Source: Sipunculus nudus | Taxonomy: Eukaryota > Annelida > Sipuncula > Golfingiida > Sipunculidae | Direction: 5' to 3' | Assembly (NCBI GenBank): GCA_026874595.1 | Contig: CM049314.1 | Location: forward strand, 30,077,729 to 30,141,728 | DNA: 64,000 nucleotides | Part shown: one piece after another, positions 50,900 through 63,716 of the stretch | How positions within the stretch are numbered: the stretch's first letter is position 1 | How the letters are laid out: every line of letters starts with the position of its first letter | Made by a program: the position numbers and the translations under genes | The notes under the pieces: generated by a model | The model's database searches: none | What the model was told of the DNA's origin: nothing | Seen by the model: only the letters and a program-made list of their open reading frames with translations

Positions 50900-53800
50900 G
50901 CAAAACCTTCCCAGCACACAGTCTCAATCCCTCATATAAAGCTGTTTAATACCTTGTTATGGCTCCGCGTGTTGGTAAACATAGTCCACGTGTGTCTGTT
51001 TACCAAAACAAGGCCGCTTGACCGTAGTCCGATTTTGAGTCGCAACACGCGGTGTTTCAGCCAGTGGGCACATGTATTAGAGGCCGCAAAATATGGTATT
51101 AAACTTTTAAAAAGGTTGAGGCGACTGAAAGGTGGGGAAGGGGGTTGCCCCGCGCTAGATCCGCTTCTGGTTGTCTGACCACGTCAACACTTTAGGTATA
51201 TACAGAGCCCTCTATCAGGGTATATTTTGATGTGCAGTTGACCGCTACATGTGCAGTTACAAATGGAAATGATCGAGTAAATGTAACTATAAATATTTGT
51301 GCAATTCTGAAATTTAAAGTCTTGTTTCCTTATCACAAACTGGAAAATTACTTTAATACGGTACCCATGACTGAATTTGAAGTTCCTTTTATCACTCACG
51401 GCTTGGCCATACACCATGATTGGCTCTGGAATGAGTTTGCAAACATTCGGTTTTAATCATTTCTGTTATAATTATAGGCCTATATAATTTATTTTATTTT
51501 CATTCACAATTCATACATAATATTCATATTAGATATATAACAAGTGGCCCATTGGCCATGACGCTCAGTTGAATTTGTTGTATAAGAATTAAGTGACCTA
51601 ATTTCAGGATTCAAAGGAGACTTGCCAAGGACCTCCAATACTGTAACGATAGGGAATTTTAGGCCAAATAGATACAATTTGTGCCCGTCTGACTGCCTTG
51701 TTGCTCAGATCATTTTTTCGGCCAGTAGGTCGAAGAATATTGGTCACCATGACCTGACCTCATGTTCTCACGGAGATTCGTCTAGAACCTCCCTGGATGT
51801 TGCGTTATATGCTTCTTGGCTTTATAGATACGATTTGTGCCCATCTGACATTCAGGGTGCTCATATGACATCTTTTTTCTATAGGTCGCAGATTTTAGGT
51901 CAGATGGACGACTGACAATGGGTTATCGCTAAAGGTACAGATGACTTACATTCAGCTGAACTAAAAACATATATATATATATATAAACACAACTTTATAC
52001 ACAAACTCAAGAACAAGGTTCTGGTTATGGTTCACCTGTAAAATTAAAATTGTCTCTCCAACATCTCTATAGGCCCCGTTTTTATACGCCTAGCGAAACC
52101 TGATTAGCAGTTTGCGGGTGCAGTTCCATTGTATAAACATTCCTTAAACTAGAATACGGGTAGTCGACAAGCGACAATGTGTATCCGCCGGTATCAGGGT
52201 GGAAAGGGTGAAGTGAGGCATGGATTGAGTGGCAAGCGGGAAAAGAGCGAGGTGTGCTGCATATTAGCATGGATGTCTGCAGCCGAAATGTATATGTAGG
52301 TTGCCCCACCTACCACAAAATCCAGTAAAGCTGTCCAAGTAAAATTTTAGGCAGATAAGTCAAACCACTACTTGTATATGAGTGAATTTATCCCACAGCA
52401 GACAAACAGGAGGACGCTGTGCAAAAATGGTGGCAGGTGGCGCCACCAATCATGTGTATGATTAAGGGCTATGTGGGATCTATACACATGCGAAATTTCA
52501 GGGGGATATGTCAAACCAGTCCTGAGATATAAGCCTTAATGTATGCAGCGTTAACATAAATGTAGGTGGTATCACCTGCCACTAAAACGAGAAAGCTACC
52601 TAAGATGTCTAAACCTGCAAAATTTTAGGCAAAAATGTCAAACTACTACTGAGATATGAGAGCTTTTATCCCATGGAAGACAAACAGACGGACACTATGC
52701 AAAAATGGTTGCAGGAGACGCCTCCAGATATGTGTAGATAACGAGCTATGTGAGATCTATACACATGCAAAATTTCAGGAGGGTACAGCAAACCAGTCCT
52801 AAAATATATGCCTGGGTGTCTGCAGCGTAAACATAAATGTAGGTGGCGCCACCTGCCACAAAATCCAGAAAGCTATCAAAGATGTATAAACCTGCAAAAT
52901 ATTAAGCAGATATGTCAAGCCACTGCCGAGATATGAGTGATTTTATACCATGGCAGACAAACAAGACGGATGCTGTGCAAAAATGGTTGCAGGAAGCGCC
53001 ACCAGTGTTGCGCATGATAAAGAGCTATGTGTGATCTATACACATGCAAAATTTTGGCCCACTGAGTCGGTTAAACGGTTCCCGAGATATGAGCATGGAT
53101 TTCTGTAGTGTAAACGTGAATGTAGGTGGCGCCACCTGTCATAAAATCAATAACGCTATCCAGGATATATACACATGCAAAATTTCAGGTGGTGAGTCCA
53201 ACTAATGCAGAGATATGAGTGATTTATCCCATGGCAGATGAACAGATGGACGCTATGCAAAATTGGTTGCAGGTGGCGCCACCATTTTAGTATATGTTAT
53301 AAAGCTATCCAAGGGCTACATTTGTGCAAACTTTTTAGCCTGATCGGTCAAACAGTTCCTGAGATATGCGGATTGATGTGTGGAAACAGACGCACAAATG
53401 GACACTGGGCAGAGAGGAAAGGTCAGAGGTCAACCAAAAATGAGGGCGCAGCAGTTCGCATGTGACCCGATCATAATCCAGATTTAAAAAAAAATTCCGC
53501 CCAGCGGTTACGGAGGAGTTCTCCGGAAATCTATGCGGCGGCGGCGGCATCCGACTGAAAACATAGTATCCGCAAAACTCTGTTTCGGCGGATACAAATA
53601 TACCCTGTCCTATAGATATACGGGGCATGCATTTATATTATATTTCTTGAACCTTCGTGTTTTCACTTGTTTTGAGATGCCCACTGGCGTCAATTTATAT
53701 TCAAGGGGGGGGGAGCAGGCGTGGAAGAGAATTCAAAGCTGGGACAAGTTTTTTATAATAAACATACCTTTAAAAAATATTAAGGAATTATGTTTCCAAT

Positions 53801-56667
53801 ATATGTTAATTTCTGAAACAGGTTTGGATATTTGTTCCATTATAGTAAGCTCAGAGTTATATATATACCCCCTCCCCTCCTGTATTGACGCCCCTGGAGA
53901 TGCCCTAGATATTTAAATGGGTACCTCCTAAGCAATAACACTCAAGTCCCAAGCAAGCTGGTCAAGCTGTTGACAGAGTCCAGTGCATTGAATGTCAATA
54001 GGGAAGGCCTGCACTGCGTCACAGTATTTAGTAATTATTTACTGTGACCTAATGTGACCATGCATAGCCATCCTTATGCGGTCTGGAGAAAAAATCAAAT
54101 CTATGATTTGACCAGACGAAGCATACATGTATACAAATATGCATTATTTACTATACCTACTCTGGTTATTATGAATATCCACTCAGTATGTGCAACTAGT
54201 ATAGGGCCTGAAAAATTGAACCCGCACCCGCTCCGCACCATGCACACTGTCTGCCATGCCCGCAACCCGCCCCGCAACCCGCCCCACATTCAAAGAAAAC
54301 ATCCGTAGTATATACATATATATGATTCTTTCAGCCCGCACTCGCCCCGCAAAATTTTCTTTCAGTCCGCACCCGCCCCGCCCCGCCCCGCCCCGCCCCG
54401 CATGTTTCAAGCCCGCAATCAAGCCGGCAAATTAATAAAAAATATTTCAAAGCTTTATTATCCAAAGGTGCACTTATCAATAAAAGGTATTTTTTTTTCA
54501 GCACAAACATGGATCAGCCATGCATGCTTTTAAAATGTGGGAAACGTCTGATGATTGGAATGATCAATTAATTTTAATACATGTTTTAGCAATGATATAA
54601 AAACGTATATTTCATAAAATGTTTTAAAAATTATTTGATAGCTTATATGAATAAAATATATATATACGTGTGTGTGTGTGTGTGTGTGTTTTTTAACATA
54701 CCCTAAACATGATTTAAAACATTACAGGGGAAATAAGCAGGCCTTGTGAATGATTCTACTTTAATTTGTAAAAAACATACAGAAAATATATTATATGTTT
54801 ACCCAAAACTACTATTGGGAATAGTATTGGCTTATAACATGCCACATAACTGCTGCGATATGTTTGCAAGGTCTATTCTGATCAGTCATAATTAACTAAT
54901 TAACTGAGACTAGTGAGAGGGTCAGGAGAATAAAGAGAGAATCTGATAGATGTGGGGTTCTCTGTAAAAATGGCGCAGCTCTAGGTAAAAATGGCCGAGG
55001 TAAAAATGGATAAATGGAAAATAACAGGTGGCAGGATTAAATTTTTACTTTGGAATACAATATATCACAAATTATCTGCATTGAAAGTTTGTTATACACT
55101 GAAATACATATACCATCACACTTTAAAAAAAAAGTTATTTGCATTTTATTTATTGTTTGGTTGAATGCACCTTGACAGTGTCAAATGCACTGTTGATTTA
55201 TATATTTTGTTTGTTTTGCAATACACAATATTAATGCTTTGATTAATAATACAATATAAATGCTAATTAATGAACCATCCGAGTCACTGTGTAAACTTAT
55301 GGAACGGGTGAAAATAGAAACAAGGCCCGGCCCAATGCGGATTCGAACCCTGCATGCGGCATACAAGTATATACGAGGTTCTGTCACTCGGATAATATAG
55401 CAATTAAGCTTCACCAGCAAGACCAGCATAGGAAAGCTTTTTTTGTGAACGGTTACACTTGATGGTTCGAAATTGCTTTATCGTTGAGAAATTAGTTACA
55501 CTGTTATCATATACAGTTATACCGCCTGTAGTGTCTGAGCAGATGCTGAGTTCTTGGCGATTAGTAAGTGAGTTAATATTGAATAAATGTTGATCTTGCA
55601 ACTTTCCATTGAGCGCCTTTTAAATAATATAACTGAATGGATATCAAAGATAACTCACGGCATGCTATACTGAAATGTTTGTGAGAATATAAATTTAAAT
55701 TTTATAAATTGACTTATAATTTTATTTAGGTGTTTTCATGTTTAATTGCTTGGTTACAGTTATAATATTGAGATTTAATATGTTGTAAATTGATACGTTG
55801 TCAGTTTCAAGAAGTATATTTTTAAAGTGATTAATTTATTAACCATTGTCACCGCATTCCGCTACGCCCAAACAGACCTTTTTACCACCCATTCATAAGG
55901 AACCCAAATTAGACTTCATGCAACTCCAAGTCAATTTAGTCACCAAAACAGCCAGCTGTGATCACAGAGTGTCTGTTACAAGATCAACGGTAATTACGGT
56001 CCAAGTTCTCAGCCGTTTTACGTTATCTGTGAGCTTTACAGCCTATATACAACATCAGGCCAGGTAACCTAGCTTGTCCAAAGTTATGACCAGTTGCCAT
56101 TGCAAAGGGCAATTGTCTTAAATTTAGATATCAAATGAACATGTATCATCTATTTTGTAAAATTGACTTTATACCTAAAAAAGAACATTTTTATAGTGTT
56201 TGTAACAATCAGAGTTAACATGCACCGTAAAGATTAAAATTTGTTCACATTTATTTTTTTTTGTACATTTGTACATCATCTGAAAACATTTTACACATAA
56301 ATATATATATGTTTTATAATTAACAAATTTATACCGGTATCTATGCTTTACTGAACTGCAAGACCAGCTTATCAACATATAGCCCGCCCCGCACATACTT
56401 CATTCCGCCCCGCCCCGCACATTCTAGAATCTAGCTCGCCCCGCACAGAAACCTGAGCGGGGGCCCGCGGGCTGCGTGTTGAATCCAGCCCGGGGCGTGA
56501 CCCTAACAAATAGGCCTTTAGATTATACATGTTAGTTGTTAAACAAATGTATTAAAGTAAACACTGTATACTGATACAACCACAATCTATAATTATATAG
56601 CAAATATTACCCCAGGATTTTGTATTCGGTCACTTCGGCTATGTGGCAGATTCACTCACGTGCAGTA
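50900..56667. repeat. Tandem duplication, right copy
   Basis: Colinear with 45101-50812. Notable differences: extra 'GGTGTATAAGAATTAAGTGA'-type bases near 51580, one fewer GGGG run near 53706, and about 47 additional C/G-rich bases at 56454-56502 that restore a fuller element end. The rest agrees almost base for base. Confidence 0.95.
51196..51456 (+). CDS. Unidentified terminal exon candidate, right copy
   Basis: Same 86-codon frame as 45395-45655, with identical protein. The two nucleotide differences I see (Phe TTC/TTT, Asn AAC/AAT) are silent. Stop at 51454-51456. No function can be assigned. Confidence 0.4.
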   Translation, partial: VYTEPSIRVYFDVQLTATCAVTNGNDRVNVTINICAILKFKVLFPYHKLENYFNTVPMTEFEVPFITHGLAIHHDWLWNEFANIRF

Positions 56668-56889
56668 AATGTGTATAAAGCAAGCTTTTCAATGATAGCC
56701 TGTTTCATTTGGGCCACATAAAGTGTCACTCATTGGATTGAACTTAACCTAGCATTCTCGCTTTCCATTGTTTTAAATAAGTATACATTGCTTTAATATT
56801 CCACTAAGAGCTCTGAACAGTTTTTCATCCTTTCCTCCTTTTTCATATTTCATGAAACTTTTTAAATTACCTTTCAAATACCTTGTTTT

Positions 56890-56936
<47 letters not shown>

Positions 56937-57400
56937 TGCGGCACATATGTTATGGTAGAATATGCGTATTTTTCGATTTTTTATGATTAAATACACATAC
57001 ATCAATAAATTATTTTATAGGTAAACACACAAGCGATCTTAGTATCAGTAAGAGACCTTAACTACCTGGTGGGTTTTCCCCCTTAATTATTTTTTTTTCA
57101 GGACATAAATATATTAAATAATAGAAAATCAGTTTAATCAGGTTTCGTCCTTGAAAATCAATTGACCTTTTCCTAATGAATTAATAAAGATAAATGAAAC
57201 ACACTTAAACCACAGATGATACATCTGGTGTTGCTCCTTCAAGAGTTATATGTAACGTCGGGGGGGGGGGGGGGGGGGAATATGTGCATGAACAGTGCCA
57301 AATGATACATGTGTGCTGAAGCCAAACGATCCACGAATTATCAAAAATCAACCAGTTTCCAGCGTCATCCAACGAAACAGTACCTCATATTTCCAAAAGG
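56668..57400. other. Non-coding with AT and G runs
   Basis: AT microsatellite at 56892-56935 and an 18-base G run near 57259-57277; no gene. Confidence 0.6.
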
Positions 57401-57404
57401 GGGC

Positions 57405-57517
57405 GCCACGTTTATCATAACAATAGGCCCCGACCTTGCGGGCACCGGACGCCTCGGTCAATGTGGAGAGAAATGTACAAGATGATGGAATGCCATGGAG
57501 TACGACAAGAATTCCAG
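57405..57517 (+). CDS. Possible 5' exon of the right-edge gene
   Basis: A G+C- and CpG-richer island in an A+T-rich region, ending at a strong donor 'TTCCAG/GTAAAT' (57518). It contains ATG 57460 with 19 codons open to the donor ('MWREMYKMMECHGVRQEFQ'). It could be a first exon, coding or untranslated, of the gene whose signal-peptide exon lies at 63591. The minus-strand frame over the same bases (57348-57533) is an alternative but lacks splice support. Linking the two exons is inference. Confidence 0.3.
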
Positions 57518-57932
57518 GTAAATCACGCTCCATTTCATTTACATTATGTGAGTAATATGATTAGCTATTAGTTTAAATTGTTATCTGGCTTTGTATACTA
57601 ATGGATGACTTTTTCCCGGAGTAACGGCTTGCTCGGTGAGTCATTTTTCAGCGCTACCATCACAATATAACGACTATTTTGTAGTTGCTGTCAGACCATC
57701 TGTTGCCGGTGATAACTCGAGCCGTCTTTGTCCGGGCATGCCCTAACACCGGTCATATCAAACTCAGTACAAACAGCAGCAATAATCGTTGGTGTAACAG
57801 GTTGTAGATTTCTTTCAGTTTACTCAAAATGCTAGAGTTATAATTTTAAACATAAATTTAACTTTTATTTCTTAGCTGAAGCTTTGAATAAGTCAAGATT
57901 ATTCTTATCAACTTATTTTAAATCAATAATAA

Positions 57933-58000
<68 letters not shown>
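57933..58000. repeat. (AT)n microsatellite
   Basis: A short CA lead followed by about 30 AT units. A second AT tract lies at 58153-58204. Confidence 0.95.
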
Positions 58001-58006
<6 letters not shown>

Positions 58007-58150
58007 CTTTGTATTAAAGAGGCCTTAACAGATTTTAAATATTGTAAAAATATTTTGGTGAGACTAAACGAAATATTGCTTTCATCATGTCAGTAAATTA
58101 AATATTGATACATGATTATTATGTTTAAAGAAACAATGATTAAACCTATA

Positions 58151-58202
<52 letters not shown>

Positions 58203-58205
58203 ATG

Positions 58206-58305
58206 TCAAGGCCCAGATTAGAATCTGGCCCAATTCAAAACTGGGCCAGCCCAGATCAAAATTTTGATTTGGACCGGCCCAGATCGAAATTCTAATCTGA
58301 TTTAC
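58206..58305. repeat. Inverted/iterated 'GGCCCAGAT' element
   Basis: 'CAGATTAGAATCTGGCCCA' and its partner 'GGCCCAGATCGAAATTCTAATCTG' are mutually complementary, enclosing 'GGGCCAGCCCAGATC'. It can form a hairpin and may be a small dispersed repeat end. Confidence 0.5.
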
Positions 58306-58399
58306 CGGTTTTTACCTGTGATTTAATTCTCCATTCATTATTTATTACCTCCTTAGACCAGTGGACTTTTAAAAAGCAAATATTTTGCCCTGCAGGATA

Positions 58400-58621
58400 T
58401 CAGTTTGGTTTAGCAAATAAAGGATTCAATTGTCCATTTCTCTTTGTAAGTGGGTGGAATGGTCTGTTGGTGAATGATGAAACTAGATCTATGTCTTTTA
58501 CACAATGAATAGCCTCAACATCAAATATTTCAAATTTGACAGAGGGCTTTGGGATGGAACTTAAAAAAATATCAAAATGAATAAATTTGGATTTCAAGAT
58601 TATAGAGTACAATTTAATCAA
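58400..58621 (-). other. 73-codon minus-strand frame, doubtful
   Basis: Composition looks protein-like ('FEIFDVEAIHCVKDIDLVSS'), without low complexity, but there is no good splice acceptor, no family match from memory and no paralogue in the window. It may be a relic of a transposon protein. Confidence 0.2.
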
Positions 58622-59104
58622 GCCTTTGCAGTTAAATGCATTGATTATTTGATGCAGTGGTACACTCTTGATATTTATATATGTGTGTGTGTGTGTATTT
58701 GTGTGTGTTATTAATCACCTTGTTTTGTATTGGCCTGTGAGTAACATACAGCTGCCTGAGGACCAATATTAAGGCAATTATTAACCCATCACACTGTTGC
58801 AGCCCCCTCAAAAGATCTTACTTAGATTTAGTTGGTCTTTAACTCCATTTTAATAGAACTGTTTAACTCTTCGTATGAGTTCATAACACTTGTATGTGCA
58901 TTGTGCAATATGTAAAACACATAATAATAGCTTAGTTTATTTAAGCTGTTCGAACTGAATCAAATAAACCAAGATACCGGAATATGATAACTGATGTCGG
59001 ACAACTGTCATTGAAATGTGTTGCCTAACATACTATTAGTCTAAAAGGCATATGGAAGGGGCCCAGTAAACATTGCTTTGAGCAGGTTGCTGGTCAAATG
59101 TAAG

Positions 59105-59735
59105 ACCTGTACTGAGTCAGCCTGAGTGAACATTTTTCTGTGAGCAGATCATAGGACAAGTGAGTGTTAGGTTTTGAGTAAACATTTCTCTGAGCAGATT
59201 ATAGGACAAGAGAGTGTTAGGTGCTGGTAGACTTTTTTTTCTGAGCAGATCATAGGACAAGTGAGTGTTAGGTGCTGAGTAAACTTTTCTGAACAGATCA
59301 TAGGACAAGTGAGTGTTAGGTGCTGAGTAAACTTTTTTCTGAGCAGACCATAGGACAAGTGAGTGTTAGGTGCTGAGTAAACTTTTCTTTGAACAGATCA
59401 TAGGACAAGAGAGTGTTAGGTGCTGAGTTAACTTTTCTCTTAGCAGACCATAGGACATATCAGTGTAAGGTGCTGAGTAAACTTTACTCTGAGCAGATCA
59501 TAGGACAAATGAGTGTTAGGTGCTTATTAAACATTTCTTTGAACAGATCATAGGACAAGACAGTGTTAGGTGCTGAGTAAACTTTTCTCTGAGCAGATTA
59601 TAGGACAAGTGAGTGTTAGGTGCTGAGTAAACTTTTCTCTGAGCAGATTATAGGACAATTGAGTGTTAGGTGCTTATTAAACATTTCTTTGAACAGATCA
59701 TAGGACAAGACAGTGTTAGGTGCTGAGGTTGCATG
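59105..59735. repeat. 50-bp minisatellite, about 12 units
   Basis: Unit built on 'GAGCAGATCATAGGACAAGT' and 'GAGTGTTAGGTGCTGAGTAA', with variants ending 'ACTTTTCTCT' or 'ACATTTCTTT'. The variant 'GCTTATTAAACATTTCTTTG' occurs twice, about 165 bp apart, suggesting a three-unit higher-order step. Minus-strand frames through it are artefacts. Confidence 0.9.
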
Positions 59736-60279
59736 TTTTAGTGAACAGCTAGATATCAATATTGATAAGAGAAATGTGCTCTGCACAGCCAAAAAAATGT
59801 GAGTGGTAAATGGTTTCTTAATATTTTGAAAGGGTTGATGTTGTCAGTTCCACTGGCTTTCTACCAGTATTCTAAAATGTTTGTATAACTTCTGTTGACC
59901 AGTCACAAAGAAATTGAAGAGCCCCCCCCCCCCTGGAGTGCGTTCCACTCACAACATGAATATAACCTAGTGTTTTGCACTCAGCACACGTGAAAGGTCC
60001 ATGGGGACATCATATCTACCTTACCTAATTGTGTGAAAGTTGTAAACCGTCCGCGTAATGCTGGGTCTGAAATGTCTACTTTGTCCTTCACAGCTTGTTG
60101 TTGTTTTCCTAAGCACATACTTACCCAGTTTGAAAATGATGAAATAGCCGTTCAAAATGGCAAAGTTTAGGGTAAATGCTGAAAATCCTGTCATACACCT
60201 GGTTCCTCTTTTAGCAAACAAGCTGAATTTTGATCTTTAAAAACAAAAATATTAAAGGGGCATAATCAGAGGCAATATT

Positions 60280-60520
60280 ATACTTATTCTTTCACACTAT
60301 CAGTTTACTTTTGCTTTATACAAAAGATTCCAGGCAAAACCATCCCAGCACATGGCCTCATTACTTCCCTTTGTGCAGTTAAACACCTTGTTATGGTTTG
60401 CGTGTTTGTAAACAGTCCATATGTGTCTGTTTGTAATTACAAGGCCTGATGGTCGGAGGTCCTCTTTTGCGCATGCGTGACAGATAACGTGATGTTTCAG
60501 CCAGTGGGAACATGTATTAC
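60280..60520. repeat. Diverged third copy of the duplication's left-end element
   Basis: 'TTATTCTTTCACACTATCAG' to 'TTTCAGCCAGTGGGAACATG' aligns with 50853-51080 ('TATTCTTTCACACTATCAG' to 'TTTCAGCCAGTGGGCACATG') with many substitutions. The left end of the duplication is therefore itself a dispersed repeat. Confidence 0.7.
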
Positions 60521-60699
60521 ATTTTTGGGTCCAAGTCAGTCAGGGCATCTCCAGGTTGACATATGTTTTTGCCTAGGTGGTGCATGCAGTCTCATAGACT
60601 GTGTTTATGTTGAAATTTGTGAAAGTGCCAGGTCCACTGTTTTTAACACTCATGCACAAGAGTAAGCCAACGGTTTCAGGGCCACATTTTGGCAAGTAC

Positions 60700-62920
60700 A
60701 AATTTATTTCAAAGAGAAGATGCTAATTTTGATGTTAATTCAACATGCTTTTTAGGTGATTGGGTCCCTTTAAGTAATAGATTACTATGATTAGTAATCG
60801 CTGCCTATAGACATTTTTGGTTTCCATTAGTTTTCTGTAATAGATGTTTCAGGTAAATGAAGTGAAGACATTTTGGGACGACCCAAGTGTTTTTTGTATG
60901 GGCAAGTTAGATCACCTCATTACTGGACTTATAAATAAGTAATCTGTTCAACAGTCAAAATTCCACCCCTGGATTGTTTTGACTTCAATTAAATTCATCT
61001 TAATTACTGGTATTCAACTTTAGACTAATCCCCAGCACAACTTACACCCCTTAACAGTGTGGACTCGGGATGTATTCTTCTTAATTGCTCAACTGTGAGC
61101 TGCACAGTCGAAATCAACCCCTTTAAAAGCAGTCACACCCCAGTAGGTTTCTTAGACACCCAGACGGTTTGTTTTCACACTTTTTACATAATTAGTGATG
61201 TAAAAACAATTCCCCTGATGACAGGCAAAAATATCCCCAAGTGTGGGGGACTACTAGCATACACACACACATATATATACATATATATTTATAAATACTA
61301 TATAAGGTTTTAGAAAATAAGCTATAAAGTTTCCAGTATAGGTTAATTCTAAACCAGGTGAAGATATATAATATATTATGATAAACACATCAATAGAACC
61401 AGAGTCTTTAAAATTTGAATAAATAATATATTTTGTTTCCAGTATATAGATATTGTTCTCTGAATAGCAGAAGGGATGATTACAATTAACACCGCCCCCC
61501 CCCCCCCCCTTACTAAATTGTGGATGTGGGGGTTGATATATCTCATTCTCATCCCTTATTTATATTGATGCCCTTGAATGACATTTATGTTGTGACTTTA
61601 TTTCTTCCCTAGGAAGTATATTTCTTCTGTTCCCTTCTCTCAGGAAAGATTGGGTTAACCCTGAAAATGGTCTTTACCCAGGTCAAATTTATGCAAACCC
61701 TGGCAGGTTTGATTGATACATGGCATGACAGAAATGAAGTGTAACTATTTAATAATAACACCATATTTAGAGCTCATTGTAAAGTCCTGAGGAAATATCC
61801 ATGACCACCTGTCTGACACATGAAATTCTCATTTTCCTTGTAATTATTGATCACAAAAAAACCCTCCCAAGCAGTAGGCTTAGGTATAGCCACTGATATG
61901 ACCCCATAACCTGGACACCAGGAGGTTTATCTGAAGCAGGTTGTTAAACAGGCTTTATCAGCTCAGAGCAGCCTGGATGTAAATGGAGCCAGAGAAACTG
62001 AGCTTAGGTGTCTGGTCCCCACACAAAAGCAGAGATTCCTGGCTTTTTATTAATCCCAATAGTCAGTATGGGCTGCTAGTATGCATTACAGTCCAGCTGA
62101 CTCTTTTGTACTGAAGAAAACTTGTACATGTGTACCATTATCAGTCTCACAACTCTCTTTGCCAGGCTTTAGTGATAAGAGCAAGGAAGTGACAGCTTAT
62201 CACTGTCCACATACCAGACTATCTTTAGTTGTTGGCCCAGACTAATTGTGCCATAGTGGTCTGTCTAAGTTAACAGCCACAATACACCAGTTGATTATCC
62301 TATGAACATGGTAATGGGTGCATTCCAGATGTTTCAGGGAAGTTTTATTGTATTCATAAATTGGAAGATGTGTGTGATAATTAAAAGATAATTGCTGGTT
62401 GTTTCATGAGATTTTAAGTTCTTTATTCATTCAGTCTTGAGTCGTTAAAAGTAAGATTTTATTGAAGTCATTTAGTACAGCGCTGCACCTGGGGATGCAT
62501 TGAATAAAGCAGGATAAATTATGCATGTGCCGACTTTGACAAGCCAGCTTTTATGTCATCAAGCTTTGCTGTTAATGTTTGTACTTTAATGATTTCATAT
62601 AAATCTTTATAATAAAAACCTAACTTTCCATCTTTTGATTTGCAGAGTGGTATCACCGGATTGATCATCAATATTAAATGGATTTTGATGAATTGTTAAG
62701 ATTAAGAGCAGGACTGCACTCATATTTATATATCAAATGTAATATGAGCAGAATTTTCTGTTTATGGTTCATGAAATATATGCAATCTGTGCTTGACTTT
62801 ATACTTAACAACATTGTCATGTAGGACTTGATGATACTTATTAAGTAGGGGGTTCAATGATACATTATCTCACAATAGGATATAAATCAGGAGGCTTTTC
62901 TTACAATATGATACATAGTC
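60700..62920. other. No supported gene
   Basis: A+T-rich sequence with a CA/TA microsatellite (61259-61290) and a C run near 61495-61509. 'TTTGATTTGCAG' at 62634-62645 is an acceptor-like motif followed by 'AGTGGTATCACCGG', but no matching donor was found. Confidence 0.45.
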
Positions 62921-62934
62921 ATGACTACACTTTG

Positions 62935-63225
62935 AAGATGTGATACATAATAATGACTACACATTGACAATATGGTACATAATAATGACTACACATTGAC
63001 AATATGGTACATAATAATGACTACACATTGACAATATGGTACATATAAATGCCTATACTTTGATGATACGAAACAATAATGAGAACACTTTGACAATATG
63101 GTATTTAATAATGACTACACATTGACAATATGGTACATAATAATGCCTATACTTTGATGATATGAAACATAATAATGAGAACACTTTGACAATATGGTAT
63201 TTAATAATGACTACACATTGAATCT
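62935..63225. repeat. ~32-bp minisatellite, about nine units
   Basis: Units of 'TGACTACACATTGACAATATGG' type plus 'TACATAATAA', with a variant group 'GAGAACACTTTGACAATATG' and 'GCCTATACTTTGATGATA' that alternates in a larger ~110-bp step. Lies ~370 bp upstream of the right-edge exon. Confidence 0.85.
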
Positions 63226-63590
63226 AGTTGTATAAATATAGGTCTTTGTATTCATTGAAAAGAAGGTCATAAATTTGGAAAAAATACACTTGAATAAAAG
63301 TGTTCCTTCAGGGTACTGAATTAAAGTTTAATGCCAAAATTGTTGGAAAGACATATACTCAGTGTTAAAAATCTATATATTATTTTATATTGTCATCTTA
63401 TAGGATGCTCTGTTAGTTGAGGTGATAATTATTTGGTTAATTAATATTTAGTCTGCAGTAATTTAAAGTATCATGTTTAGCTGAAATGATAATTGATATT
63501 GCATTGATATTTTTATTAAATGGTTTCAGGTTTCAGGCATGTTTTATATTAATTTAAAAGTTGAGATAATAGAATGTGTGTTTGTTTCAG

Positions 63591-63714
63591 AAATGGAGGT
63601 GATATGGTCTTGATTAAGCTTCATGAGAGCATTGCATCATGGGACTTTTGACAGAGGTAATGATGGTGCTGGTGTTTGTGATGGTCAAAAGTCAGAGGTC
63701 AACGCCCATTCCAG
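63591..63714 (+). CDS. First coding exon of a secreted or membrane protein (runs off window)
   Basis: After 'TTTGTTTCAG' the exon starts at 63591. ATG 63639 opens 'MGLLTEVMMVLVFVMVKSQR' followed by 'STPIPG', then a donor 'CCAG/GTATTA' at 63715 in phase 1. A short n-region, a ten-residue hydrophobic core (VMMVLVFVMV) and a polar, Ser-containing boundary make a convincing signal peptide; a phase-1 donor just after it is typical of extracellular modular proteins. Upstream in the same exon, ATG 63593 opens a six-codon uORF (MEVIWS, stop at 63611). What the mature protein is cannot be told from this window. The next exons would lie to the right. Confidence 0.6.
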
Positions 63715-63716
63715 GT

